A DNA stretch of 64,000 nt, taken from contig OY987228.1 of assembly GCA_963920705.1 (NCBI GenBank), forward strand, positions 2,053,113-2,117,112, given 5' to 3'. Position numbers and translations under genes: made by a program. Below are positions 35,666 to 46,870 of this stretch, piece after piece. The stretch comes from Odiellus spinosus. Taxonomy: Eukaryota > Arthropoda > Arachnida > Opiliones > Phalangiidae. The first letter of the stretch is position 1. Each line of letters opens with the position of its first letter. The notes beneath the pieces were generated by a model, which was not told the DNA's origin, ran no database searches, and saw nothing but the letters and a program-made list of their open reading frames with translations.

Positions 35666-36185
35666 TTTATTGTTTACGAGTGCTTCTCTTAGTTAAACAA
35701 AGATTTAATGAAATGTGACCGTTTAATACCAGCTTGAGTTGGCAACACGCGCTAAGCTGTTTTCCATATATCATTTAGTCCAAAAAGCAAAGGTATAACG
35801 GGCAGTATAGGCTAAGGCTTGCTGCAAACTTGGGGTGGATTGAAGAATCTAAATAAAGGTACGTTTACACGGGCATCCAAGATAGAAACGACATAAGATT
35901 TAAAGCTGAGGCGGATTGATACAAAATGTTAAACCTCTTAAGAAAAATTATAGTCGTGAAAACTCCCCTTGGACAGAAGTACAGTAGGTTTCCCGTGTTT
36001 AAAAAAACATCAGTTTTGAATAAAAAATGGTTATCTGATGTTGGAAAAAAATAGGCTTCAGATTTCTCCACTGTAAAACCAAGAAACATTTCCGATTATT
36101 TTCATAATCAAAAGAAGCCGTGTAGAGTGAGACCAGACGAAAGAGAGCTATAGTGACTTAAGTGAGAAAATCAACCAGCGCAGAA

Positions 36186-36275
36186 TGTCATCACCATTTG
36201 AAGTCAACAGAGCAGCGACCCGGCTTTCATTTATCACCAGAAAGAGACGGCCTGGCTACGAAGAATTGAAGCAGT
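36186..36275 (+). CDS. Small ORF conserved in both family E copies
   Basis: Reads MSSPFEVNRAATRLSFITRK followed by RRPGYEELKQ and a stop that overlaps a GTGAGT donor-like site. The inverted copy keeps the peptide (60,490-60,600, minus) with LSLFEVNRAATRL and a slightly longer end. It is basic and short, with no recognised domain. It may be the first exon of an element gene. Confidence 0.35.
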
Positions 36276-36439
36276 GAGTGTTTTCGGACTCGACATATGA
36301 GATTCTTACAGTCAGTAAAAGCTCAACAGTTCTTCATACGGCCTCGTTATTCTAAACATAAAAGGAGCTATTCAAGTATAAATATTAACGGTATGGAAAT
36401 TAGTCTATTTCAGTATTCAAGATATTTTTTTTATCATAG

Positions 36440-36606
36440 GAGTGGAAGCTAACGTCTTGTCAGCCGGTTTGGAAAATAACCTCTCGACCAGCTCAATCCT
36501 TTGATTCTTCCAATGACTGGGATCACTTGCATGATGAAAATATCAGTAATGGTCCTCTATTAGCACGTCAAAACAAGAATTTTAGACGAAAACTGTACCG
36601 GAAGTA
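36440..36606 (+). CDS. Second conserved ORF of family E, possible terminal exon
   Basis: Preceded by a strong acceptor (TTTTTTTTATCATAG near 36,439). It reads WKLTSCQPVWKITS, then SSNDWDHLHDENISNGPLLA and a basic end FRRKLYRK before the stop at 36,606. The inverted copy keeps nearly the same residues but has a one-base deletion. Its phase does not match a simple GT-AG join to the 36,186 ORF, so the gene model is open. No family recognised. Confidence 0.35.
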
Positions 36607-37170
36607 ATTGCCGATCATCTACCGAAAATGGGTTGTAAATGGAACATTCAGTCTACAATATTTCTTGGTTTGTCTAAGAGGAACTTGCTACAAAATCTTC
36701 GTCGTTTTAATTCCTTGTCTTCATTGCCATCCTTCGTCTTTATCAAATCAGTGGATTATCTCAAAGATAATCACACAGTACAGCCTATGCTCTCATGATA
36801 ATTTATATTATAAGAACATGTATTTTACATATTTATTTAGAAAATAAATTTCATTTGGTGTGTCAATTATGAACTCTACGCCATGCCGCATATAATTATG
36901 GGTAACGCAGGACATTTCATTAGGTGTGTATATTAGAGTCTACGACCTGCCGCATATAATTATGGGTAACGCATGACATTCTTTTGCATTCTCTGTATCC
37001 TTGAGGTTAAGGGAAAATACTTATACTCCGTAAAATAGAGAATAATGATTGAAATGCACGCTGTTTCCTCTACTCATCCAATACTCTACATTTCTTTTCA
37101 TCTTATTTTAGGTAGGGTTAGGTTAGGTTACCTTAACGTCGGGGTCGGGGAGGTTATATTTTGGTTTCCC

Positions 37171-37240
37171 AACTTGTTATAATTGTGTAACCAATGAAAT
37201 CTACAGGTTATAAGTATAATTTATTTACTGCTAATACTAG
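37171..37240 (+). repeat. Distal part of the micro-exon repeat unit, donor decayed
   Basis: TATAATTGTGTAACCAATG then AAATCTACAG/GTT/ATAAGT: the acceptor is kept but the donor has AT instead of GT. This resumes the unit interrupted at 34,424. Confidence 0.65.
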
Positions 37241-37262
37241 AAACGCATTCTTAACAAATTAA

Positions 37263-37787
37263 AGGGAGAATGCAACCCGATAACGAGTGTTTTCTTTCGA
37301 TTAATGATCCGTTAAAGAGGCCTCGTCGTTAACGAGTTTACAGCCAATCACGCGAGATCCGCGCTCTTTATTCCGACAGAAAAACATTTTAAACTTGGCT
37401 TAAAGGGAGAATAAGCCAAAATGAAAAATCGTCTGCTAACGTAAGCGACGCCTTGTTTCCTAAAATATTTAGGGTCGAATTTAGAAAACATTTGTTAGAC
37501 GTAGTGTCAGGAATGTCAGGCTGGTCTGTCCTCCGTGTAAGGTTAGCGACCAATGAGCAAAGGCCCGTAGTTCACGCGAGATCTCCACGAGACTTACGTC
37601 GCGCGCGATTGGTCTCTAGACCTTACACGCGAGGAAATCAGGAGCTCCATGAATCCCACTAAGCCTGTTTTCAGGGTAAGTTTTAAATTTATTTCTAGTT
37701 TTGTAATTTTTTTAAATAGTGGATTAGGACTATTTAAACAATAAGGAATCGATAAAAAATCACTTCTTGTTAGGTTGCATCCTCCCT
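37263..37787. mobile_element. TTAA-type foldback family B, second complete copy
   Basis: Ends AGGGAGAATG and CATCCTCCCT are flanked by TTAA at 37,259-37,262 and 37,788-37,791. The inner arms (GCGACCAATGAGCAAAGGCC and the GGTCTCTAGACCTTA side) form a long hairpin. Confidence 0.75.
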
Positions 37788-37839
37788 TTAAGAGGAGCCA
37801 ACTTTCATTATTTACCTAACCCAGAGGACTGAGTATTTA

Positions 37840-38172
37840 CAAGAGTAAATGAAAACCCTAAGCCATAAGGGTATCGATCTGTAATGCATCCGTGAGCAAT
37901 CTAGTCAGGGATTAGGGTCGGAGGGGAGAAAAATATTGCGAGAAATCTTGAGAATTTGTGCCACAGCCCTGGTTTGTGAGGGGTCTAATATCAAGCTTGG
38001 CTTACTTTTTGTTTCCGTGTTCACCAAAGAGGGGCGCAGATGCTCGCCCAAAAATATTAAAATTAATTTTCCTTGTGTTGCCACGATTTTTCCACCCAAA
38101 CAGTTGCTCACGGAAGCTGGGTTCAGGCGAGTAGCTGTCATCGCTACTTTTGGGAGGGTTTCATATACTTTG
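37840..38172. mobile_element. Foldback family C, copy 2
   Basis: GAGTAAATGAAAACCCT at the left and GGGAGGGTTTCATATACTT at the right are inverted. The interior matches 32,180-32,430 (GCATCCGTGAGCAATC, GGGGCGCAGATG). Confidence 0.65.
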
Positions 38173-38258
38173 CATATTAGAGAAATGATTCAATTTTGAA
38201 TCATCTTTGTATTATGAGAAGTGGAGTTACGACTAAAAATCGAATTTTTTTCGTTCAG

Positions 38259-38525
38259 TGCGAAAGTAAACGGGCTTCAGCCACGTGGAATCATCAACCT
38301 TGGACATTGGGACAAGATATATCTACTGCAAACGCCACGATGATTCCACATCTTTATTTCGCACCTTTTATGAAATTAAATATAATATTATAAGATAACT
38401 TGTTAAAGGAGTTTTCCTCCTAGTTTCTCCTTTCGACTAAAACTTTAAGGCAAATTATTAATGTAGACGCTGTCGGTTAACTAAACCCACGTTTGATTGT
38501 ACACCAAATAAAGAGAAAGCTAATA
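38259..38525 (+). other. Possible terminal exon with polyadenylation signal
   Basis: A good acceptor (TTTTTTTCGTTCAG) ends at 38,258 and AATAAA lies at 38,507-38,512. Two of three frames are open for 26-43 codons (one ends TGA near 38,341, one TAA near 38,390). The phase left by the micro-exons gives an early stop, so the link to the upstream gene is not shown. Confidence 0.25.
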
Positions 38526-39430
38526 TTGCATTATAATGCTACTCATTTTATTATAATATTAAATCAGAAATAAGTAAAACTTATATTGTATCATTATTAA
38601 TAATCATAAAGCGAGGGAAAAACAAAACGATGAGATATTATAATATTTAACAAATCTTGGAAATTGAGAAATAAATGAAAGTGTATTATTTAGAATGTTA
38701 TTAATCACCTTTTAAATATTCGAAGCAATTTAAATATTATATCGTAAACTATTAGTCCCTAACCTTATTATTACGTCGCCTATGATAATGAATATATTAA
38801 TTTAAAATCCAGTTGGGCTCCCAACTTGAAAAGAAAGCTATTTGTGGCAGATTTTAAAACTAAGAATGGGCAGATATTAAGTAGCATCATGGAATGGACA
38901 GATACAATTAATTTCAATTCAGAATTTGCAGATATCAACTCTCCCCATTAAATGAAGTCAAAGGACTTTAGAGTCAATAGTGAGCCACCGGATACGTAAC
39001 ATACCCAGTTTTACGCAACTATCAAAATCGTATACGAGATGGTTAGTATAATATCTTATACAAAAGAGGATGATGTGTACTCTTAATAAAAGGACAACTA
39101 CATTATAGGGGTTAAACCCGCAAAGGGACACAAATTAAGCCACTAAGCTAATCGTTTGAAGTTTTAAAATTCGGGTCAATAGAACTTGATTCAAATTCTA
39201 GTTTAGAAAAATGGTTAATTTTTAAGTAAATTTTACTAACAGTAATATTTACTAAAAATGTCAATACTATATTATTTACTACACTAGACATTCAATTAAA
39301 TTTTAAAACAAACCGCAATGTTCTAACTATTATAGTTTTCTTGTGACATGATCAAGAAAATTACCACTTTTTCTATCATTTTATGTCATGAAATCGAAAT
39401 CCCTTAGGCACACAGCCTCGCTTTGGTCAT
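38526..39430. other. Intergenic AT-rich interval, nothing recognised
   Basis: No gene, RNA or repeat is supported here. Confidence 0.4.
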
Positions 39431-39663
39431 AGACTAAGAAATGGTTTCACCCTGGACACGCGACGTGCTCCCTACGTCAATAATAACTGTTATTGCACCT
39501 GCGCAACTACAATAATTGGCTCGATGACCACTAGAGGCGCCAGGGAACTGCCCCAACAAAGTCCATAACTATTTAAAAAAACAGGCGAACTACGGTGGAA
39601 GGGCGAAGGATGAGAGAGATGCACGTCGCGTGTCCAGGGAGAAACCCTTTCTTAGTCTATGCA
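39431..39663. mobile_element. Small foldback element
   Basis: ATAGACTAAGAAATGGTTTC...CTGGACACGCGACGTGC at the left is inverted at the right (GCACGTCGCGTGTCCAGGG ... CTTTCTTAGTCTATG). Confidence 0.7.
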
Positions 39664-39767
39664 TTCGCTGTACAATTTGTTATGGTCAACGGCGTCTGCT
39701 AAGCAAGAAAAGAAGATGACTAATTATTAGACTTTCAAGGGGCTTTAAAAATCGCAGAAAGTCCCTT

Positions 39768-39930
39768 TTGAAGATGTTTACATATACAATAATGGTTTAC
39801 CCAAAATCAATTGAAGACGTGAAGGAACTGATTTCCATTAAAAACCTAGGCTATCTACAGACTACATTCTATCTGTACTCTAACGACATGAAAGTTGGGC
39901 TATTACACATAATTTGGGGTGATAGAGTTA
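39768..39930 (+). pseudogene. Possible ionotropic-receptor S2 fragment, plus strand
   Basis: The frame contains YPKSIEDVKELISIKNLGYL, which resembles the start of the S2 ligand lobe (a P-x-I-x-x-x-x-E-L pattern). It is opposite in strand to the receptor exon that overlaps its end at 39,934. Weak: one motif only, and no membrane helix. Confidence 0.25.
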
Positions 39931-40324
39931 TTTTCATGTATTATATCTTCGACGTTTGTAGTAAAAACGAATCCATTTCAAAACGAAATTGAGACAACAA
40001 AAAATGGCTGACACTTCAATTCCAAGAAGTAATATATGGAATACAGGTATGAGACCTCTTAGTTTCACGATATCATATCCTATTTTTGGAACCTCCTGGT
40101 TATTATCGACATATTTAGCAATGCTTTGACGTTCTTGATCCAACCTTTTTTGTTTATGTCCAGTTTCAATATACCGAGCGATCCCGAAACCAATAGATTT
40201 GGTTTCATCCACCAAATGCTCATTGACAATCAAATATAAGTGTACAAGGTAGGTCCTATCTGACGTATGTTCTGGGAAGGCTAATAATATGGAGAAGCCA
40301 ACTTGGCGTAGGAATAGATTTGCG

Positions 40325-40660
40325 CAGAAGCCGATGAAACCCCCTTTGAAGTCTACTACTCTAATGTTCCGTATAGCGTTCCTCTCTGTATGGGTAAAAT
40401 TCCCAATTTTACGATATCGGAGGGGTCCTCTTCATACCCCATGTCTACGGAAAATAGGAAATTCTCTCTCTCCACATACGACGACGTATGGTTGACGAAC
40501 TCCAAGGTTGCTAGAGATATTCGCTCGACGAACTCCCGCTCCGAAAATATCGACCGTTAAGGAGGCGTACGAATCGCGATTTTTGAGACTAACCCATACA
40601 GAGAGGGGTAGACAAGACCCGGGAGTAATAGACTTCAAAGGAGGGTTTCATCGGCTTCTG
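40325..40660. mobile_element. Foldback MITE family D, copy at 40 kb
   Basis: Starts CAGAAGCCGATGAAACCCCC and ends GGTTTCATCGGCTTCTG. Flanking 7-mers ATTTGCG and GTTTGTG match at 5 of 7 positions, an aged target duplication. Confidence 0.75.
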
Positions 40661-40939
40661 GTTTGTGCTAGTAGAAAAAGCATAAGACAGGGAGTTGTCT
40701 CAGCTGCATACAGTATATAGCTTCAACCTCTATGCTTCCCCAAAAATTGGTCGCGTCTTTGGACAATGTATTATTAATGAAATAGAAGTGGCGTAGTTTC
40801 AGGAAGACTATTTTGAAGTATTTCTTAAATCTCTCATTCAGCTCTAGGTCTATCTCAATTCTTTGTTAACCCAAAGACTTTAAAAAACAATACAACGACG
40901 ATTAACCTGCGGAATCATCAAAAAAAGCGATTATTCAAT

Positions 40940-40940
40940 T

Positions 40941-40975
<35 letters not shown>

Positions 40976-40980
40976 TTTTT
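40940..40980. repeat. Poly-T tract
   Basis: More than 30 consecutive T, then TTGCTTTTTTTTC. It could be the A-tail of a minus-strand retrocopy, but no body is recognised. Confidence 0.8.
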
Positions 40981-41277
40981 TTCACGTGAACTCTAGAACC
41001 TCTAATTTTTTTCGCTTGTGAGATATTATATTACGGTTCTGAACTTTAATCCGCGGACATTAATCACTACAAAAAAACATTTCGTCGGGACTGAAAAATC
41101 TAAGAAAACCTCATAGCTCAGGCAGAGTCCATCTGGGCAACAACGCTTTACAAGCTTCTAATTCGGATTCTAATCTATTTAACAGGTGAGCATACATAAA
41201 TCATTATAATTACAAATAATTTAAAATAAAACAAAAGCCCAGCTGCCTGAGCTCTGCCTTGTCTGATAACATAAACT

Positions 41278-42006
41278 ATGGAGAAAATAATGGTAGAACT
41301 CCAACAAATGAATCAAAATTTTGATAAAAAATTTTGCTATGTCAAAGACAGTCTCGATGCGATTTCCACTCAATTAGTGAGTACAAATCAAAAAATGGCT
41401 AATATTGAAAAAACCATCAATTCTATAAATATAAAAATTAACGATCTAGAGACCCAAATAGGAGTATTACCAGCCATAAAATTTGATATTGATAAAATGA
41501 AAGACGCTTTTAGAGAAGAGTAGCGTGATTTTGCTAGAGAAATTGAAAAGAATAGATTCAAACTAGAAAATATGGACGTGATGTCCAGAAGGAACAATAT
41601 CACTATCAAGGGCTTATTGGATTCAGAAACTGAAACTAGAGATGGTTTAGCTTCTACGATAAGAGAGCTGTTACACGACAAATTAAAAATAGAAATGGTA
41701 GTTAATCCGAGCAATGTCTACAGAAGAGGCCCATTTATACAAGGAAAGTCTAGATTTATAATTTTCAAGTTAGATACTTACGAGGAGAAACTAAATATAC
41801 TAAAAAAGAGCTACAATTCGAAAGGCCAAAACACTTACCTAGAACATGACTATACTCCCTTACAAGAAACCGCGCGATACGAACTTCGAACTTTTGCAAA
41901 GACTAAACTACCAGAAAAATTCAAATACATTAGTGTAAACCAAATAACAATTGGAAAACATACCTTTAAATATGAATTTGCTACTGGCAAAATCATACAA
42001 CTTTAA
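41278..42006 (+). pseudogene. LINE ORF1: coiled coil plus RRM-like domain, one internal stop
   Basis: RNA-binding ORF1 protein. Residues 1-80 (MEKIMVELQQMNQNFDKKF...) form a heptad-like coiled coil (NQKMANIEKTINSINIKIND). After an in-frame TAG at 41,521 the frame continues with MSRRNNITIKGL and SNVYRRGPFIQGKSRFIIF, the RRM-like fold, and ends HTFKYEFATGKIIQL, the C-terminal domain. This is the trimeric L1-type ORF1 layout. ORF2 starts 77 bp downstream. A single base change at 41,521 is the only visible defect. The start is the first ATG after the 5' UTR. Confidence 0.7.
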
Positions 42007-42083
42007 TCCCACCCTAAGTGGGTTATTTTTATGTTTTTTTTTTCTATTTAATATCCTCGGGTTATTTTTTGCTGATTTGTAAT

Positions 42084-45000
42084 ATGGTAAAGATATTATA
42101 TCAAAATATAAGAAGTGCAAGTGCTAATTTATCATACTTTATATTCAATACGACTTTTTCTTTTCCGGAGGGAATTGATATAATCCCCCTTACGGAAACA
42201 TGGTATTTAGTAGGGCTGGGCGAGTACTCGATTGATTCGAGTAACTCGATCGAGTACCGAGTCGAGTACTCGACTCGGTACTCGATCGACCTCATTTTAC
42301 TACTCGTGACGAGTATCGAGTATTGGTTTTACTACTCGACAAACTACTCGATAAGCATTCGCGATAAGAATTCGCGGAACCCATTAGAAACTCGGCAAGG
42401 CTAGTAAATAGAAATTAATATCGAATTCGTACACAAAGGAAATAAAAACGCTCCCTGCAGAGATACAAAAGTCTAGAGAGGGGTTGTCATGTAGCACAGT
42501 TATATTTTTTTGTAAAAATTGATGGTGCGGACGATGCGATAGAGGCTATTTGAAAATAGCGCCTCTATAGCGTCGTCTGCTCCATCAATTTTTACTAAAA
42601 ATTATAACTGCCACCTGATAACCCCTCTCTAGACTTTTGTATCTCTCCAGGCGGCGAAATGGAATTTCATGGCGGGATAGGACCTGCCTGGACCCTGCAA
42701 GCGTTTTAGTTTTAGTTTGGATTTCTGTCTTCTGAAGTTTTAATACAAAGCCTGCAGGCAATGGAGCTTATATTCTTTTGGATTTTTACTTTTGGGTCGT
42801 AAGGTGGGAAACTGGAACTTTCTTTGCAAGCACTGATTTATTATTTCTACATGAAAATCTAAACAGTGAAATTTTCTAACTTTTGTTCTGACTGATCTCT
42901 ACTTCATGTAATGTGATATAACACAAAACAGTTGTAAAAGTTTAAAATATGATTTTCTTTATATTGTTATTGTTAATGTGGAATGGTTAAACCTAAGCTC
43001 ACTCCTTAATTAGTTAATACTCGCGAGTAGTAGGCTTAAATACTCGCGAGTACTCGAGTGCATGAAAATTAACCAAGGCCCAACTACTCGATACTCGACC
43101 CAATATTTAATACTCGACTCGGTACTCGACAACGAAAATTTTTGGTACTCGATACTCGACTCGGTACCCTAAAAGTACTACTCGCCCAGCCCTAGTATTT
43201 AGGGTCTTACTCAACTTACCTACTTAACTATAACTTTACGGGCATAGGACGTGAGGATGGGATTGGAGGAGGCGTGGGTTTTTTTATCAAAGATAATATA
43301 AACTTCGAGGTTATAGAAGATCTTACAGTAATGGAAGACAATTTTGAATCCTACGGAGTTAAACTTAATAATATAAATATCTGTGTGCTATATAGACCAG
43401 GGGGTGGAATCCGTGACTTCCTAGTAAAATTCGAAAGTATCTTACAAAAAATAGGCTCACTAAACTCTAAAAATCTTATAGTGGGCGACTTTAATATAGA
43501 CCTTTTGACCTCCAATAATGACGTAGACTCCTTACTAGATCTAACTCGGAGCTATGGCTTAAACCAGTTGGTGGACGTCCCCACTAGAGTTACTACCACT
43601 ACCAAAACACTCATAGACCACTGCTACACTAACTTTTACTCCGAAATCAAAGTTTTAGGCGACTGGGACGTCACGGACCATTACCCGATTCTCATTAATA
43701 TAGACACTCCACTGAATACCGAGAGTAAAATAAATGTCAGAAACTTCTCGAACAAATGTATTGATCAATTTACCCAAGCAATAGGGACCACTAACTGGGA
43801 GGAATATTACGAGTTAGATAATGTGGATGCAGCGTGCTCTTGGTTACTAGATAAAATAAATTATAATATAAATAAATACTGCCCAATAATCACGATAAAG
43901 AAGAATGCTAACGATAAGGGTTTAAAAAGTAACAATTGGATAAACTTAGAAGTTAAAAACCTTATCAAAGAAAAAATTAAGTATAAAAAACGGGCTAAAC
44001 TGTCACCAACAGAAGAAAATATTAACCTTTACAAAAAACACAGGAACCGCTGCAACAATATAATTAGAAACACGCGTAATAACTTTTTCCGCACACAAAT
44101 ATTGGCCCAGTCAAATATAAAAGATAAATGGAAAGTAATAAATAGCCTCTTGGGTAGAAATAAGCAAAATAAAAATCAAAACACTATTGGAATTACTCCG
44201 GATGATCTTAACAAATACTTTAATAAACCCGCGCCTCCTCCAACAATACACCCTATCCAAAACACCTACGATTGTGTTAAGAGTATTCCAAATATTATTC
44301 CAATTACTATATATTTAACTCTAGTAGACGAGAAAGAAATATTGGCGATAATTAACCACCTAAGTGAAGCCTCGGCACCAGGGGCTGACGGGATCACCTC
44401 GAAGTTAATTAAACGATCTAAAAGATATCTACTAAAACCGTTAACCTTCTTAGTTAATCTTACCTTTATAAAGGGAAGCTATCCTCAAATTTTAAAAAAC
44501 TCATTAATAATCCCAATTTACAAGCAAGGTGATCCCGCCAGTCCCAACAATTATAGACCAATAACCCTCCTCTCTATTATAGCAAAAATATTAGATCGTA
44601 GCTTCAATGACAGACTAACCAGCTTCTGCGAGAAATACAAGATATTATCACCTAAGCAATTCGGCTTCCGGAAAAATAGAGGAGTCGAATTCGCAATAGC
44701 GGAACTGTATAAGGGGCTTGTGGAAGCTTTAGATAAAGGGAAGTTCGCAATCGGAGTTTTCCTGGATTTGAGGAAAGCTTTCGATACTATCAACCACGAA
44801 CGCCTACTCCACAAGCTCTTTATATCAGGAATTAGAGGCACTGCGTACTATTGGATAAAGTCCTACTTGTCAAACCGTAGAAGTTGTACAAAAATAAACG
44901 ATGGTATATCATCATCAGAAGTAGTCAAAAATGGAGTACCTCAGGGATCGATAATATCACCTCTTCTCTTCAACATATTTATAAACGACATAGTAACCAC

Positions 45001-45827
45001 GGTCGATGATGGCTCTCTTATCCTATACGCGGATGACACAGCAGAAACAGATAGCGATCTAAACTTTGATCTTTTAATGGATAGAGCTAATTACAAACTC
45101 CAACTAATTAGTATATGGTTAAAAAATAACCTATTGAGCCTAAACATGGACAAAACGGTTTATCTAATATTTACAAACCCCTCCCCAAAGAAATGTAATT
45201 ATTGATGGCATAATCATAAAACGAGTACAGGTAACTAAATATTTGGGTCTATGGATCGATGAAAAACTTAACTGGAATGCTCACGTTACTACGATAGCAA
45301 AGAAAGTATCATATGGAATTTACCTTATTGCAAAAAGCAGATCTTCTTTCACTTATAAATTATGTATTCAACTCTATTATACAATAATATACCCCCATCT
45401 AACATATTGCATAGCAATCTGGGGCAATACCTCAATCAGTAATCTTAACCGACTACTGATTCTACAGAAAAGAGTTATTAGAATAATAAACAGACAGCCA
45501 TATCTAACACACACTAAGCCGCTGTTTATAACATCGAATATCTTAAACGTTTTCCAGATTCGGGTCTATTGTTCGGTAGTATTTATTCATAAATGTATCT
45601 CGTCAACTTGTACTAATCTATTTGAATTAGCTAGCCAAAGTCGCTATAACATGAGAGTAAAACCATTTTTGAAAATTCCTTATGCCAGAACTACGCGTAA
45701 AATAAATTCTATATTTTACACGGGTGCAAAAAACTACAACTCTTTATATACCCCTGATATAAAAAATATGAATCAGTTTAAAAAACAAGCGAAATTATCC
45801 ATAGCCGTGCGTAACTTCACTTCGTAG
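42084..45827 (+). pseudogene. LINE ORF2 interrupted by a hAT-like element
   Basis: Encodes endonuclease and reverse transcriptase. It begins MVKILYQNIRSASA and runs to TETWYL. It is then broken by the insertion 42,211-43,194 and resumes in the same frame if one 8-bp copy is removed. Endonuclease motifs are LIVGDFNIDLL (near 43,480) and DVTDHYPI (near 43,675). RT motifs are YRPITLLSI (near 44,553), FLDLRKAFDT (near 44,760), GVPQGSIISPLLF (near 44,935) and LYADDT (near 45,030). A frameshift near 45,195 moves the thumb and C-terminal part (TKYLGLWIDEKLNW) to another frame, ending at 45,827. Confidence 0.85.
42211..43194. mobile_element. hAT-like non-autonomous element inside LINE ORF2
   Basis: Ends TAGGGCTGGGCGAGTA and TACTCGCCCAGCCCTA (the latter interrupted by one base). 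The target duplication GTATTTAG is perfect at 42,203-42,210 and 43,195-43,202. The interior is rich in ACTCGATACTCGAC motifs. A nested hairpin (42,450-42,655) has AGTCTAGAGAGGGGTT-type arms. No transposase ORF. Confidence 0.88.
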
Positions 45828-46319
45828 AATTGTAATAGAGTGTGATGAAGCTCTTTAGACTCTACTGAGCCGTGGCCTAAAAGTCTTGCAAGACTTGGCC
45901 ACCCTTTTCCGATTTGTAACTTTATTTGAGCATTACAGAAAATAAAGATAAAGATAAAGAAGATAAAAAGAATAAAGAATTTTAATTGAGATCTGTTATT
46001 TAAAAAAGGTAACCTAGAATTTATCCGTTCAAATGTATTTGTATCCATTCCAAATTTGTTAACGTCCAATATTATGGTAAAATATTTGGTGTTTCCAACG
46101 TGAATTAGATAATCATTTTTAGATTGCGACATCATAGCGAGGAACTGCAAAACCATAGCCACAGTTTGTGTGTTTTCGATAAACACCCCCTTCTTATTAA
46201 TAACTTTATGAAGAATATCCGTTGGTTGGTAATATTCGCCTCGTAAGGTACCATTTGTTCGATTTAATTGGTTAAACAATGCAGTCGTTACGTCCAAGTG
46301 ACTTTTCTACAACGCATTT

Positions 46320-46870
46320 TATCAGAAAAAAAAATTCTGTGGCAATTTATTAGACTCCTTTGTCAAATTCTGAATAGTAATTACGGTGCAGTGCAATACG
46401 TAACTTTAGAAAACAGCAACAGTGCTTCGAAAATTTCAACTACCAATTACTGGTAAAATAATCAATTACACGATTACTTTCAAGTTTAACGCGGCAGACA
46501 AAGAAGGAAAAGTGTACAGGTTTAAAGTCACAGTCACACGACTGTTGTACATACTGTTACAAGACAATTAAGTCGATGGACTCTTAGGAACCGATTAACG
46601 GATCTTGGCGATTACTTTTAAAAGTAATCATTACTCTATAACTAGCAATCAGATCCGTCCAGTACTAATATAGCAATAACTGGAAAATTATGTTATTACT
46701 TTTACCCCTGCTTGCCGTTTGAGGACTTTTATGAAAGCTTTGTTTTGCTATCTGTATTAATAGGGTCCTTCCCTTTCTTTCCCCATCTCCCTTTGTTTTT
46801 CGAAAGAGTCTCACAAGCATCAAAACCCCCTTTTGACTGGTCTCATATTATGGTAGAAATGAACACAAAG
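46320..46870. other. Receptor intron, no gene recognised
   Basis: Lies between the two receptor exons. Contains TAATTACTGGTAAAATAATC-like inverted blocks (46,440-46,700) that may be an old MITE. Confidence 0.4.

Larger units (their letters stand above)
34425..37175. mobile_element. Large mobile element family E, copy 1 (inserted in the array)
   Basis: Begins CCTCCCCGACTGAACTTTAG; the complement GTCGGGGAGG of its first 10 bases is at 37,144-37,153. It is shared, inverted, with 59,566-61,930. Both copies share ~20 further bases (TATATTTTGGTTTCCCAA) beyond this, so the right end and the target duplication (TTA on both sides if it ends at 37,153) are uncertain. Contents are in the same order as copy 2. 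A foreign repeat (35,370-35,700) with the 14.5-kb family's sequence is nested inside. No transposase is recognised. Confidence 0.75.
41105..45985 (+). mobile_element. Second Jockey/CR1-group LINE, nearly full length
   Basis: A 5' UTR (about 41,105-41,277), ORF1, ORF2 and a 3' UTR with AATAAAGATAAAGATAAAG tail (45,940-45,985) are all present. It inserted in the S2 coding part of the minus-strand receptor gene. The 5' boundary is approximate and no target duplication was identified. Confidence 0.75.

Noticed and set aside
35865..36089. Minus-strand ORF (MFLGFTVEKSEAYFF) repeated at 60.7 and 61.9 kb
   Set aside because: Conserved because the DNA is repeated. Opposite-strand ORFs in the same element have better splice context, and frames break between copies.
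37108..37130. TTAGG-type arthropod telomere repeats (also near 16.0-16.3 and 59.62 kb)
   Set aside because: Only two or three adjacent copies inside a minisatellite or family E; too short to be telomeric.
34422..37156. TTA target duplication around family E, which would make it a Harbinger relative
   Set aside because: Both copies share about 20 bp outside the presumed right end, so the TTA/TAA flanks may belong to the element and cannot be used as evidence.
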